Origin: CAVAVT01 sp963592185
Lineage (GTDB): Bacteria; Bacillota; Negativicutes; Selenomonadales; Selenomonadaceae
DNA: 35,910 bases
Assembly: GCA_963592185.1 (NCBI GenBank)
Contig: CAVAVT010000014.1
Coordinates: forward strand, 1-35,910
Reading direction: 5' to 3'
How positions within the stretch are numbered: position 1 is the stretch's first letter; every line of letters begins with the position of its first letter. Position numbers and translations under genes: made by a program. The notes beneath the pieces are model-generated. The model was not told where the DNA came from, did not search any database, and saw only the letters and a program-made list of their open reading frames with translations. This document shows positions 23,444 to 32,808 of this stretch, piece after piece.

Positions 23444-24544
23444 TTACTTGTTATCCTTGCGCATCCATACAGGAATATCGATGTTATTTACAGTAAAGAA
23501 GTTCGCATTTGGAACGCCCTGGCTGGGAGCTGGCTGCTGCGGAACTGCTGCAGGCTGTTCCTCTGGCTTGCCAACGGACTCATTGTCATCGTCAAATCCT
23601 GCTGCAATAACAGTTACACGAACCTTGTCTCCAAGGGAATCATCAATAGATGTACCCCAGATAATATTTGCATCAGGCACAACAGCCTCCTCAATGGTGG
23701 AGGATGCCTGGCTTACATCAAACATCGTCAGCTTGGAAGCAGCACCGGTGATGTTCATGAGAACACGATGTGCGCCCTGAATGGAAGTCTCAAGAAGCGG
23801 AGACTCAGTAGCTGCCTTTGCCGCCATAATAGCTGCGGTTTCGCCCTCAGCCTCGCCAATACCCATCAGTGCAGAACCAGCGTCGCTCATGATGGACTTA
23901 ACATCAGCAAAGTCCAGATTGATGAGACCTGGGGATGCAATAAGGTCAGAAATACCCTGCACACCCTGGCGGAGAACATCATCCGCAATGCGGAATGCTT
24001 CCATGATGGAAGTATTCTTGTCAACCACCTGGTTCAGGCGGTCATTAGGTATGGTTATAATGGTGTCCACATGCTCAGCCAGCTTGCTGATACCAAGCTC
24101 AGCCTGCTTCTGGCGGCGACGTCCCTCAAAGCTGAAAGGACGTGTAACAACACCAACTGTAAGAGCGCCAAGTTCACGGGCACACTCAGCAACTACAGGT
24201 GCTGCACCAGTTCCGGTGCCGCCGCCCATACCAGCTGTGATGAATACCATGTCTGCACCCTTGAGTGCATCCAGAATATCGTCCCTGCTTTCCTCTGCAG
24301 CCTTCTCACCGATTTCCGGATGAGCGCCTGCACCAAGGCCACGGGTAAGCTTTGCGCCAATCTGACGGCGGTCCTTAGCCAGAGAATGCAGCAATGCCTG
24401 TGCATCTGTATTCACGGCAATAAAATCCACTCCGCGGACTCCGGCCTCAATCATGCGGTTGACAGCGTTGCTTCCGCCGCCGCCAACACCTATTACCTTT
24501 ATCTTTGCAAGCTGTTCTAATTGCATTTCATCCATCTCTATCAC
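23444..24544 (-). CDS. ftsZ: Cell division protein FtsZ
   Basis: Tubulin-like GTPase that forms the division ring. About 366 residues. KVIGVGGGGSNAVNRM begins the fold, GMGGGTGTGAAPVVA is the tubulin signature loop, and NLDFADVKSIMSDAG is the T7 loop. A Pro/Gln-rich linker leads to the conserved tail DIPVWMRK, the partner-binding peptide. A GTG at 24542-24544 with GGGGG 8 nt upstream is the best start; ATGs at 24535 and 24526 are alternatives, and an ATG at 24565 lies before that site. It is separated from ftsQ by a terminator, and ftsA does not lie between them. The leader has a palindrome at 24579-24592. Confidence 0.97.
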   Translation of the reverse strand: MIEMDEMQLEQLAKIKVIGVGGGGSNAVNRMIEAGVRGVDFIAVNTDAQALLHSLAKDRRQIGAKLTRGLGAGAHPEIGEKAAEESRDDILDALKGADMVFITAGMGGGTGTGAAPVVAECARELGALTVGVVTRPFSFEGRRRQKQAELGISKLAEHVDTIITIPNDRLNQVVDKNTSIMEAFRIADDVLRQGVQGISDLIASPGLINLDFADVKSIMSDAGSALMGIGEAEGETAAIMAAKAATESPLLETSIQGAHRVLMNITGAASKLTMFDVSQASSTIEEAVVPDANIIWGTSIDDSLGDKVRVTVIAAGFDDDNESVGKPEEQPAAVPQQPAPSQGVPNANFFTVNNIDIPVWMRKDNK

Positions 24545-24578
24545 TCGGAATACCCCCATGCACAAATTTATTTATTCC

Positions 24579-24592
24579 TTTACTGCAGTAAA
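24579..24592. repeat. Perfect 14-bp palindrome in the ftsZ leader
   Basis: TTTACTGCAGTAAA, about 35 nt before the ftsZ start. Possible operator or mRNA hairpin; there is no T run next to it. Confidence 0.4.
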
Positions 24593-24682
24593 TTATTTTC
24601 TGCAATTTGCATATTCATACCTAGTTATACATATATATAATATCATCTTTGTTCTAAATATTCCATAAAAAATTTGCATAAA

Positions 24683-24720
24683 AAAACAGACAGTCACAAA
24701 TACTATGCTGTCTGTTTAAA
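24683..24720 (-). terminator. Intrinsic terminator after ftsQ (end of the mur operon)
   Basis: Minus-strand AAACAGACAG pairs perfectly with CTGTCTGTTT and is followed by T residues. It lies at the ftsQ stop codon and separates ftsZ from the mur genes. Confidence 0.88.
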
Positions 24721-24724
24721 TATT

Positions 24725-25459
24725 TCACTGTTTAAATTTTATGAACGGGGACGAATAATTGATATCGATGTATTCTATTGGGTGCTTTGCCACCTTCAGC
24801 TCCTCCATGAAGCTTCTGGTGATTTCAGCCTTTTTCTCCAAGTCATTCAAATCCCCTAGCCGAAGCTGCACCGCATCGGTGGTATAGATGACAACCTTTT
24901 CCGGATTAGATACATTTATCTCTGAAAACCTTGCCACAGAGTCCGCATCCAGTGCTGATACAAATGTCAGCACCCCGTCAATGGTATCCGTCTTCAAAGT
25001 GTCCCCTATGTAAATATTATCTGGAACCTCCTCCCCGGTGAGCAAAGGTATCTGCATCTGTGTTAGATTTTTATGGGCATCGATTATCATGCCGTTCCGG
25101 TCCAGAGCCATATAGCCATAATGTCCGGCTACACATATCATGGGCCGCCGCTCCACCAGCTCAATATCTATTTCCCCTGGAAAAACACGTCTGATATTCA
25201 CTTGCTCAAAACGGACATCCTTCTGCATACGCTTGGCAATAACATCGGTCTGGATATTGAACATATTTGTACCAGCTGCAATATCAGCTACCCTGCAGAC
25301 CTCCTCTGCCGACACATAGGAATTGCCCTTGATGTTTATTTTTGAAACACGGAAAAAGGGAGCGTAAACCACCGTCACACCTATCAGAGACAAAATCAGC
25401 AATATAAGCAGAAACTTGAAAATATTGCCTGTGTGACTTCGTTTATCCTGATTTTCCAC
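24725..25459 (-). CDS. ftsQ: Cell division protein FtsQ/DivIB
   Basis: 244-residue single-pass membrane protein: a short basic cytoplasmic start, a membrane helix at about 14-33, then a POTRA domain (FRVSKINIKGNSYVSAEEV near 36-54) and the FtsQ beta domain (EIDIELVERRPMICV onward, ending EYIDINY). It links early and late divisome proteins at the septum. Position after ddl and before ftsZ agrees. Last gene of the mur operon; a terminator follows. Confidence 0.93.
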   Translation of the reverse strand: MENQDKRSHTGNIFKFLLILLILSLIGVTVVYAPFFRVSKINIKGNSYVSAEEVCRVADIAAGTNMFNIQTDVIAKRMQKDVRFEQVNIRRVFPGEIDIELVERRPMICVAGHYGYMALDRNGMIIDAHKNLTQMQIPLLTGEEVPDNIYIGDTLKTDTIDGVLTFVSALDADSVARFSEINVSNPEKVVIYTTDAVQLRLGDLNDLEKKAEITRSFMEELKVAKHPIEYIDINYSSPFIKFKQ

Positions 25460-25490
25460 CTATATCGCCTCCTTGCTGTCCTCTTCCCCT

Positions 25491-26435
25491 TCAGTTCTCA
25501 GGAAAGCCAGCCATCTGAAGAATGCGCTCGCAAAGCTCTGGGAACTCTATGCCCATTGCTCTTGCTGCATCAGGAACCAATGAGGTAGCTGTCATTCCAG
25601 GAACAGAATTTACCTCAATAACATACGGTGTCTCATCCTCTGAAAGCATTACATCAACCCTTGCAACGCCACGGCAGCCGCAGACCTTATAGGTCTCAAC
25701 AGCCAGCTCCTGCACAGCCTTGGTGGTCTTTTCACCAATTTGTGCCGGAATAATATGGGTAGATGCGCCTACAGTGTACTTGCTGTCATAGTCATATCTG
25801 CCGGAAACAGTTGTAATCTCAATGATTGGGAAAGCCTCGGCAGAATCCGCATTGCCCCACACAGCCACGGTAAGCTCACGGCCCTTTATGAACTGCTCCA
25901 CAACAACCTCTTCGTCATAGCGGAAAGCTTCCTTCAGTGCTGCAGAAAGCTCCTCACTCTTCTCAACAATTACAACGCCGATGCTGGAGCCTTGGGATGC
26001 AGCCTTTACAACCACCGGCAGAGAAAATCTGTCAATGATTTCAGTCACCAGGTCCCTGTCCTCCATATCTGAGCGAAGATAATTTACAGAAGCCGGAGTG
26101 GATATTCCTGCGCCAAAAAACACCTTCTTGGACATTGCCTTGTCCATGGTAACTGCTGCAGAAAGAAGTCCGGAACCAGTGTAGGGTATTCCCATCATAT
26201 CAAGGGTTCCCTGAATCTGTCCGTCCTCACCGAATTTTCCGTGAAGGGCATTAAATACCATTTTGCATCCGCTTTTTTTGATATCCTCAGCAAAGCTTTC
26301 AGGCTTCAGCTCCATTCCCTCAGCATTGTATCCCTTTGACTGAAGAGCTTCGAGAATAGCTGTGCCGGTCCTTCTGGATACCTCTGCCTCGGTGGATGTT
26401 CCACCCATAACAACTACTATTTTATCCTGATTCAT
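25491..26435 (-). CDS. ddl: D-alanine-D-alanine ligase
   Basis: Makes the D-Ala-D-Ala dipeptide used by MurF. It has 314 residues, short but normal for this type. VVVMGGTSTEAEVSRRTG opens it. ALHGKFGEDGQIQGTLDMMGIPYTGSG near 61-87 is the Ddl signature. The ATP-grasp centre includes VVKAASQGSSIGV and EQFIKGRELTVAV, and IEVNSVPGMTATS near 270-282 carries metal and substrate ligands. Its ATG overlaps the murC stop by one base (TAATG). The gap to ftsQ is 31 nt. Confidence 0.96.
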   Translation of the reverse strand: MNQDKIVVVMGGTSTEAEVSRRTGTAILEALQSKGYNAEGMELKPESFAEDIKKSGCKMVFNALHGKFGEDGQIQGTLDMMGIPYTGSGLLSAAVTMDKAMSKKVFFGAGISTPASVNYLRSDMEDRDLVTEIIDRFSLPVVVKAASQGSSIGVVIVEKSEELSAALKEAFRYDEEVVVEQFIKGRELTVAVWGNADSAEAFPIIEITTVSGRYDYDSKYTVGASTHIIPAQIGEKTTKAVQELAVETYKVCGCRGVARVDVMLSEDETPYVIEVNSVPGMTATSLVPDAARAMGIEFPELCERILQMAGFPEN

Positions 26436-27841
26436 TATTTCTTACCGCTCCTTAAAACCTCAGCCAGCTCCTCACCGGTCTTATAAATATTGCCAGCCCC
26501 CATAGTCATAACCAAATCGCCCTCACGAACTATTTCAGAAAGGAAATCCGCAATATCCTCACGGTCAGGAATGTATGTTACGTCCTGTCCGGTCTGGTCC
26601 ATAACCTCTTTCACAACGGTTTCCCCGTCAATTCCTGGGATTGGATCCTCCCCTGCGGAATAAATATCCGTAAGAATGAGCAGGTCCGCCTCCTTGAAAC
26701 AGCTTCCATACTCCTTGTGAAGAAGCTGTGTACGGGTATAGCGGTGTGGCTGGAATGCACAAATGAGCCTTCCCGGTTTGGTCTGTCTTGCTGCCTTGAG
26801 AGTTGTGGCAATCTCAGTGGGATGATGTGCATAATCGTCAACAATCCATACGCCGTCAGCCTTGTACTTGGTCTGGAAACGGCGCTTTGCACCGTGGAAC
26901 TCCTTCAGTCCTGCAGCCATAGCCTCTACACTGACTCCGATTGAATGCCCCACAGCCACTGCAGCCAGAGAGTTGAGCACATTATGTTTTCCAGGGATGT
27001 TCAGGGCAACCCTGCCGAGATTTTCACCATGGTGCATTACGTCATAAGCTATGCCGCTTCCCTCTGTCTCAATATTTACAGCGGTATAATCAGCTTCATG
27101 GTCAATTGCGTAGGAAATATACTTTCTATCGATAATCTCGGAGAGATTTCTGATATTTTCATTGTCAAAGCAAAGCACAGCATATCCGGTTTCCTTATCC
27201 GTATTCTGGATAAATTCCTTAAATGCCTTGCGGATATTTTCCATGGTGCCGTAATGGTCCATGTGATCATTTTCGATATTGGTTACAACCGCAATATGTG
27301 GATTGAGCTTTATGAAAGAACCGTCACTTTCGTCTGCCTCAGAAACAAGATACTCACCCTTTCCAAGCTTTGCATTGCCTCCGAGATAATCCACCTCGCC
27401 ACCGATAATAACTGTGGGAGATACCCCTGCATGGTCCAGAGCTACACCCAGCATGGAGGTTGTGGTAGTCTTTCCATGGGAACCAGCCACAGCAATGCCC
27501 TTTGCAGCATTCAGAAGTGCTGCATTAATATCCGAACGATGGAGCTTTGGAATGTCCATTTCCTTTGCAGCAATTACCTCAGGATTGGTTTCCCTGATGG
27601 CTGTTGATACAACAATTGCATCAGCACCCTTGACATTTTCTCCGGTCTGTCCGATGAAAATTTTTGCCCCAAGAGATTCAAGTTTCTCAGTAATTCCAGA
27701 AACCGCCAGGTCAGAGCCGGACACCTCATATCCCTTTTCCACCAAAATCCTTGCTAGTGCGCTCATTCCGGCACCGCCGATTCCTACAAAATGAAAATGT
27801 CTAATTTCTTTAAGAATATTTTCTATCTTTACCTCAGACAA
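26435..27841 (-). CDS. murC: UDP-N-acetylmuramate-L-alanine ligase (MurC)
   Basis: Adds L-Ala to UDP-MurNAc. It has 468 residues: HFHFVGIGGAGMSALARIL at 16-34, AGSHGKTTTTSMLGV (P-loop) near 117-131, VVTNIENDHMDHYG near 184-197 and IVDDYAHHPTEI near 330-341. The best start is TTG at 27839-27841, because AGGAGG lies 8 nt upstream and no ATG is placed as well. It ends in overlap with ddl. MurB, which often sits beside it, is absent. Confidence 0.97.
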   Translation of the reverse strand: MSEVKIENILKEIRHFHFVGIGGAGMSALARILVEKGYEVSGSDLAVSGITEKLESLGAKIFIGQTGENVKGADAIVVSTAIRETNPEVIAAKEMDIPKLHRSDINAALLNAAKGIAVAGSHGKTTTTSMLGVALDHAGVSPTVIIGGEVDYLGGNAKLGKGEYLVSEADESDGSFIKLNPHIAVVTNIENDHMDHYGTMENIRKAFKEFIQNTDKETGYAVLCFDNENIRNLSEIIDRKYISYAIDHEADYTAVNIETEGSGIAYDVMHHGENLGRVALNIPGKHNVLNSLAAVAVGHSIGVSVEAMAAGLKEFHGAKRRFQTKYKADGVWIVDDYAHHPTEIATTLKAARQTKPGRLICAFQPHRYTRTQLLHKEYGSCFKEADLLILTDIYSAGEDPIPGIDGETVVKEVMDQTGQDVTYIPDREDIADFLSEIVREGDLVMTMGAGNIYKTGEELAEVLRSGKK

Positions 27842-27871
27842 TCAAGGTTCCTCCTGTCTTTATGACACAGA

Positions 27872-28987
27872 TTATTTTCCATTTTCAGCCAGCTGTATAA
27901 CCATATCCGCTATGGTTTCCGCAGCCTGCGGACGTCCCAGGGCACGGCTTGCCGCCGACATCCTTTTCAGCTTCTCATGCTCGCTGAAGAGTTCAGTAAT
28001 TATGGAGAAAATTCTCTCCGGTGAAAGGTCCTTGTTCAAAATAACACGGGCCGCCCCGGCACGCTCAAGCTCCCGGGCATTATACTCCTGATGGTTCTCA
28101 GCAGCATAGGGATAAGGCACCAGAATAGCCGGTATCCCCCTTGCGGTAAGTTCCGCAATGCCTGTAGCTCCTGCACGGAACAAAACTAAATCCGCCACAG
28201 CCATTGCCTGAGGCATATTGTAGAGATAAGGCTTTACCACGATGTTTTTAGCCTCATCCAGATTTACTCCGGCATCATCAAGCCTTGTACGAACCTCATC
28301 ATAATCTCTTTTTCCAGTAACGTGAAGTATCTGTATGCGTTCGTTTCCAACGCAGCTCTTAATTACATCAACCATCACCGTGTTTATGGATTTTGCCCCA
28401 CGGCTTCCCCCGGATACCAGCAATGTCCACTTATTGGGATCCAGTCCAAAGGCTTCATAGCCTGCGGTCCTATTGGCTGACATTACCTCGGCACGGATAG
28501 GATTTCCAGTAAACACTACCTTTCTCTTTGGAAAATGTACCGCAGCCTCTCTGGAACCTGCCGCTATCTTTGTAACAAATTTTGACAAAATCTTATTGGT
28601 AATACCAGGAATAACATTCTGCTCCTGTATAAGGGTTGGAACCCCCATAAGACTCGCCGCCATAAGGATAGGTCCGCATACAAAGCCGCCAGTTCCCACA
28701 ACCACATCCGGCTTGAAGGAACGGACTATCTTTGCAGCCTTGCCTACGCCAAGTATCGCCTTTCCTGCTATAAGCATATTCTTTGGGGTAAGCTTGCGCT
28801 GAAATCCACTTATATCAACAGTTTCAAAGGGAAAACCTTCCTTGGGAATAATATCTGATTCCAGACCCCTTTTCGTACCAACATACAGCACCTCAAGGTT
28901 TGGAACCTTTTTCTGAATGGCACGAATCAGAGTAATCGCCGGATATATATGACCTCCGGTTCCTCCTCCGGATACAATAATCTTCAA
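27872..28987 (-). CDS. murG: UDP-N-acetylglucosamine transferase (MurG, lipid II synthesis)
   Basis: Adds GlcNAc to lipid I on the inner face of the membrane. It has 371 residues: KIIVSGGGTGGHIYPAITLIRAI at 2-24, TGGFVCGPILMAA near 101-113, LLVSGGSRGAKSIN near 185-198 and the acceptor/donor region FRAGATGIAELTARGIPAILVPYPYA near 270-295. TTG at 28985-28987 gives the family-typical MKIIVSGGGTGG start and stands 8 nt after AGGAG; GTG at 28996 would overlap that site. It follows murD by 32 nt. FtsW, usually between murD and murG, is not there. Confidence 0.96.
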   Translation of the reverse strand: MKIIVSGGGTGGHIYPAITLIRAIQKKVPNLEVLYVGTKRGLESDIIPKEGFPFETVDISGFQRKLTPKNMLIAGKAILGVGKAAKIVRSFKPDVVVGTGGFVCGPILMAASLMGVPTLIQEQNVIPGITNKILSKFVTKIAAGSREAAVHFPKRKVVFTGNPIRAEVMSANRTAGYEAFGLDPNKWTLLVSGGSRGAKSINTVMVDVIKSCVGNERIQILHVTGKRDYDEVRTRLDDAGVNLDEAKNIVVKPYLYNMPQAMAVADLVLFRAGATGIAELTARGIPAILVPYPYAAENHQEYNARELERAGAARVILNKDLSPERIFSIITELFSEHEKLKRMSAASRALGRPQAAETIADMVIQLAENGK

Positions 28988-29019
28988 AACCAACACTCCT
29001 GTCGGAAAAATTCTATACC

Positions 29020-30399
29020 TTAATGTTCCAGCTCATGTACCAGCTTCTTGAAATCACGGCCTCTTTCCTCAAAGCCGTCATACATGTCAAAGCTTGCACA
29101 TGCCGGTGAAAGCAGAACTGTCTGTCCCTCATGGGAAAGATTCTTTGCCATCTCCACCGCCGTAGGCATGGAATATCCAGCCTCATGAATATGCTCAGCA
29201 GAAAAGCCCTCATCAAGAGCTGCCTTTTTAAAGCGTTCTGACGCATCTCCCAAAAGAATTAACTCCTCCACCCGTTCCTTCACAAGAACCATGAAATCGT
29301 GAAGGTCAGTGTGCTTGTCATCGCCGCCAGCCAAAAGGATGAGATGTCCCTCAAAGCTTTCCAGAGCCTTTATTGCTGAGTCTGTATTGGTGGCCTTGGA
29401 GTCGTTGAAATATGCAACACCATCTATCTCCGCCACAGGCTCAATTCTGTGCTCCACCCCGCCGAAGGTCTTAAGCACCTTAATCATCCCCTCAGCCGGA
29501 GCACCTGCCAGAAATGCCACAGCTGATGCTGCCAGTGCATTTTCCACATTGTGTCCACCCTTGATTCTAAGCTCGGAAGCCTTGCAGAGCTGAACCTCAT
29601 TTCCAGCATGTCTCAGGGTAATGACTCCGTCCTTGAGGAATGCCCCTTCCTCCAGCTCCTTTTCCCTGCTGAAAAAGAATACATTGGTATTTTCAGCTCT
29701 TTCCGCCATGGAACGAGTTCTGTCGTTATCGTAGTTCAACACCAGATAATCGTCCTTTGTCTGATTGGCGAAAAGCTTTTCCTTCATCTGCTGGTAAACC
29801 TCAATATTGCCATGTCTTACCACATGATCTGGGGTTACATTCAGCTCCGCCGCAATTGCTGGGTGGAAATCCTTTGAAGCCTCCATCTGGTAGCTGGATA
29901 TCTCAGCCACAGTACAGCCCTCAGTGCCAACACGAAGCACCTCTTCGCAAAGAGGAATGCCAATATTTCCGCCTACGCCTACAGTATCGTACTTGGTCTT
30001 CATAAGCTCCCCTAAAAGGGTGACAGTTGTAGTCTTGCCGTTGGTTCCAGTTACAGCGTAGATGGGAGCCTTGGCAAGATTCCATGCCAGCTCCACCTCG
30101 CTGGTAACTGTAATGCCACGCTTCATAGCCTCCTGAACAAGAGGTATTCTCACGGGAACAGCCGGAGATACAATCACCAGGTCACAGCCATCAAGCAGAG
30201 TATTTTCCTGTTTTCCGCAGATTACAGTGATTCCCCCGTTACGAAGCTTTGAAAGATCATACTTGAGCTTATCCTCATCCTTTGCATCGCTAAGGGTGAC
30301 ATTTGCCCCAAACCTTTTGCAGACCTCTGCCGCTGCAAATCCGCTTATACCGGCACCGATAATAAGAACATTTTTATCCTTAAGTTCAATGTTTTTCAT
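29020..30399 (-). CDS. murD: UDP-N-acetylmuramoyl-L-alanine-D-glutamate ligase (MurD)
   Basis: Adds D-Glu to UDP-MurNAc-L-Ala. It has 459 residues: an N-terminal Rossmann domain (KNVLIIGAGISGFAAAEV), the ATP site YAVTGTNGKTTTVTLLGEL near 115-133, LNVTPDHVVRHG near 190-201, GGVEHRIEPV, FNDSKATNTDSAIKAL near 328-343 and LLSPACASFDMYDGFEERG near 429-447. The Shine-Dalgarno sequence is weak (AAAGG, about 12 nt before ATG). Gap of 30 nt to mraY. Confidence 0.97.
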   Translation of the reverse strand: MKNIELKDKNVLIIGAGISGFAAAEVCKRFGANVTLSDAKDEDKLKYDLSKLRNGGITVICGKQENTLLDGCDLVIVSPAVPVRIPLVQEAMKRGITVTSEVELAWNLAKAPIYAVTGTNGKTTTVTLLGELMKTKYDTVGVGGNIGIPLCEEVLRVGTEGCTVAEISSYQMEASKDFHPAIAAELNVTPDHVVRHGNIEVYQQMKEKLFANQTKDDYLVLNYDNDRTRSMAERAENTNVFFFSREKELEEGAFLKDGVITLRHAGNEVQLCKASELRIKGGHNVENALAASAVAFLAGAPAEGMIKVLKTFGGVEHRIEPVAEIDGVAYFNDSKATNTDSAIKALESFEGHLILLAGGDDKHTDLHDFMVLVKERVEELILLGDASERFKKAALDEGFSAEHIHEAGYSMPTAVEMAKNLSHEGQTVLLSPACASFDMYDGFEERGRDFKKLVHELEH

Positions 30400-30429
30400 T
30401 AACTACACAGACCTTTCATCCACCCAATA

Positions 30430-31386
30430 TCAAAGCATACATACACCAAGGATGCCGCAGATGGCTCCAACTGTCCAAAAAGTATATACGACCCGTGTTT
30501 CCGACCAGCCGCCAAGCTCGAAATGATGATGAATGGGGCTCATGCGGAACACACGCTTTCCTGTAGTCTTAAAGGAAATAACCTGAATGATAACTGACAG
30601 TGCCTCGCATACAAATACCAAGCCGATAACCACCAGCAAAAGCTCTGTATGGGTGAGGATTCCGGCTGCTGCAAGAGCACCTCCCAGTGCCAGCGAGCCT
30701 GTATCTCCCATGAAAACCTTGGCTGGATGTATGTTGTAATAAAGAAATGCACAGCAAGCCGCAGCAATTGCCACACAGAACACCGCAAGCTCCATTTTCC
30801 CAAAGAAGCCGCATACACAGGCAAATGCCAGAGATGCCGCCACCATGGTTCCTGCAGCCAGACCATCAAGACCGTCTGTCAGGTTGACCGCATTGGAGGT
30901 TCCCACCATGACAAAGAGAACCAGCAGATAATATGCATATCCAAAATCCACTTTTACATCTGCCACAGGAATCCACAGGGAAGTATCAAAGCCCAGCATG
31001 GAAGTGCCGATATAGGTTACAACCACCGCAATGATTATCTGTCCCAAAAGCTTCTGTCTAGCCTTAAGCCCGAGATTGCGCTTTTTTACCACCTTGATAT
31101 AGTCATCCATAAAACCCAGAACGAAATGCCCCAGCATGATGAACAGCGCCAGCAGCACCTCAGTGGTCAGAGGAACAGACACAACCGTTGCCAGTGTGAT
31201 TCCCAGTATTATCATGATTCCCCCCATGGTCGGGGTTCCGCTTTTCGCCTGATGGCTCTTGGGGCCTTCCTCCCTTATGCTCTGTCCGAACTTCAGCTTG
31301 TGGAGCTCAGGTATCATAAATTTTCCAGATATGAGTACGAAGGCGGCAGCAACCACCACAGCCGTTAAAAACGGTGTATAAGACAT
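30430..31386 (-). CDS. mraY: Phospho-N-acetylmuramoyl-pentapeptide transferase (MraY)
   Basis: Makes lipid I at the inner membrane. It has 318 residues with about ten membrane helices. The conserved cytoplasmic motifs are HQAKSGTPTMGGIMI near 45-59, the catalytic Asp run FMDDYIKV near 91-98, NLTDGLDGLAAGTM near 167-180, KVFMGDTGSLALGGAL near 222-237 and the HHHFELGGW loop near 289-297. GGAGG precedes ATG 31384-31386. Confidence 0.97.
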   Translation of the reverse strand: MSYTPFLTAVVVAAAFVLISGKFMIPELHKLKFGQSIREEGPKSHQAKSGTPTMGGIMIILGITLATVVSVPLTTEVLLALFIMLGHFVLGFMDDYIKVVKKRNLGLKARQKLLGQIIIAVVVTYIGTSMLGFDTSLWIPVADVKVDFGYAYYLLVLFVMVGTSNAVNLTDGLDGLAAGTMVAASLAFACVCGFFGKMELAVFCVAIAAACCAFLYYNIHPAKVFMGDTGSLALGGALAAAGILTHTELLLVVIGLVFVCEALSVIIQVISFKTTGKRVFRMSPIHHHFELGGWSETRVVYTFWTVGAICGILGVCML

Positions 31387-31413
31387 TTTATATCCTCCAA
31401 ATCCATTTGAAGC

Positions 31414-32808
31414 TTACAGCAGCTCTATTATTTTCTCCATCTGCATTCCTCTTGAGCCCTTGAAAAGCACGGTATCTCCGGGCTGAAGAATATCCCGGAG
31501 CACCTGTCCTGCCTCCTCATGGGAGCCGCAGCGATGCACAGCTTTCTCATCCATACCAGCCTCAATGGCTCCGTCAGCAATGCTTTCTCCCAAAGTACCT
31601 CTGGTTATCAGGGCATAGACACCAGTCTCGGCAGCCCTGCGTCCCACCTGGCGATGGGCCTCAATAGCCACATCCCCAAGCTCCAGCATGTCACCCAGCA
31701 CAGCCACAGTACGGCCCTTGGCAACATCCTTTAAGGTATTGAGGGCTGCAACCATGGACATGGGGCTTGCGTTATAGGCATCATTTATGACGTTATATCC
31801 CTTTATTTCCTTATATTCAAAGCGCATTCCGGTCATCTGAAGCTCAGCAAGACCCTTCTGCATTTCCTCTATGCTTTCGCCCAGAACATATCCGGCAGAT
31901 ATGGCGGCTAAAGCGTTGTACACATTGTGACGGCCAACCATTGGCAGCTCAAACTCCACAGGATTTTCACCATTGAAGGACACTTTGAAAAATGTCAGCT
32001 GTCCTTCAGTGTGGATGTCAGAACCCTCCACCTCAGCCTCATTGTCAAGACCGAAAGTAACAACTCTGACACCTTCTGCTGCCTTCTTGCCCATAACTGC
32101 CACATAGGGATTGTCAGCATTTAAAATAACTGTTCCGCCGGGCTGTATAGCCTCCACCAGTTCGGCTTTTGCCCGTGCAATATTCTCTATGGAACCTAAA
32201 AGCTCCATGTGGGTTTCCCCGACATTTGTAACAATACCAATGCTGGGACGGACAACCTTTGCAAGAGCTTCAATCTGATGAAGTCCTCTCATGCCAATTT
32301 CCACCACAGCCGCCTCATGCTCTGGACGAAGTCTCAGCAGTGTCTGGGGAATGCCCACCTCATTGTTGAAATTTGCCTGGGTTTTAAGCACATTCCACTT
32401 GGCTCCCAGTACAGATGCGGTCATATCCTTTGTTGTAGTTTTGCCATTGGAGCCAGTTATAGAAATCATTGGCATAGTAAAACGATTCCTGTAGCTTCCG
32501 GCAATAATTCCATAGGCTGTCAGGGCATCAGTGGAAGCTCTAAGCACATAGGCATCGGATATTCCAAAAAGCTTTTCATCTGGGCAGCCAGCGCCCACCA
32601 GCACACCGGCAGCGCCCTTTTCAACAGCGGCCTTCACAAAATCCTCACCGTTGAAACGCTCACCCTTCAGGGCGATAAAAAGATTTCCATCCTCTATTTT
32701 TCTAGTATCAGTAACCACCTCAGTAAAGCGGTCCGTCTTTCCCTTTTCAATGACCTCCGCCTTTGTGGCACTGATAATTTCCTCAGCTGTAAATTCCACC
32801 TTGGACAT
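31414..32808 (-). CDS. murF: UDP-N-acetylmuramoyl-tripeptide-D-alanyl-D-alanine ligase (MurF)
   Basis: Adds D-Ala-D-Ala to the UDP-MurNAc tripeptide. It has 464 residues. DSR-type substrate loop VVTDTRKIEDGNLFIALKGERFNG near 30-53, ATP site ITGSNGKTTTKDMTASVL near 115-132, VVEIGMRGLHQI, GRHNVYNALAAISAGY and the Asn-Ala region INDAYNASPMSM near 326-337. Its ATG shares one base with the murE stop codon (TAATG). It works directly with the ddl product encoded downstream. Confidence 0.97.
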   Translation of the reverse strand: MSKVEFTAEEIISATKAEVIEKGKTDRFTEVVTDTRKIEDGNLFIALKGERFNGEDFVKAAVEKGAAGVLVGAGCPDEKLFGISDAYVLRASTDALTAYGIIAGSYRNRFTMPMISITGSNGKTTTKDMTASVLGAKWNVLKTQANFNNEVGIPQTLLRLRPEHEAAVVEIGMRGLHQIEALAKVVRPSIGIVTNVGETHMELLGSIENIARAKAELVEAIQPGGTVILNADNPYVAVMGKKAAEGVRVVTFGLDNEAEVEGSDIHTEGQLTFFKVSFNGENPVEFELPMVGRHNVYNALAAISAGYVLGESIEEMQKGLAELQMTGMRFEYKEIKGYNVINDAYNASPMSMVAALNTLKDVAKGRTVAVLGDMLELGDVAIEAHRQVGRRAAETGVYALITRGTLGESIADGAIEAGMDEKAVHRCGSHEEAGQVLRDILQPGDTVLFKGSRGMQMEKIIELL

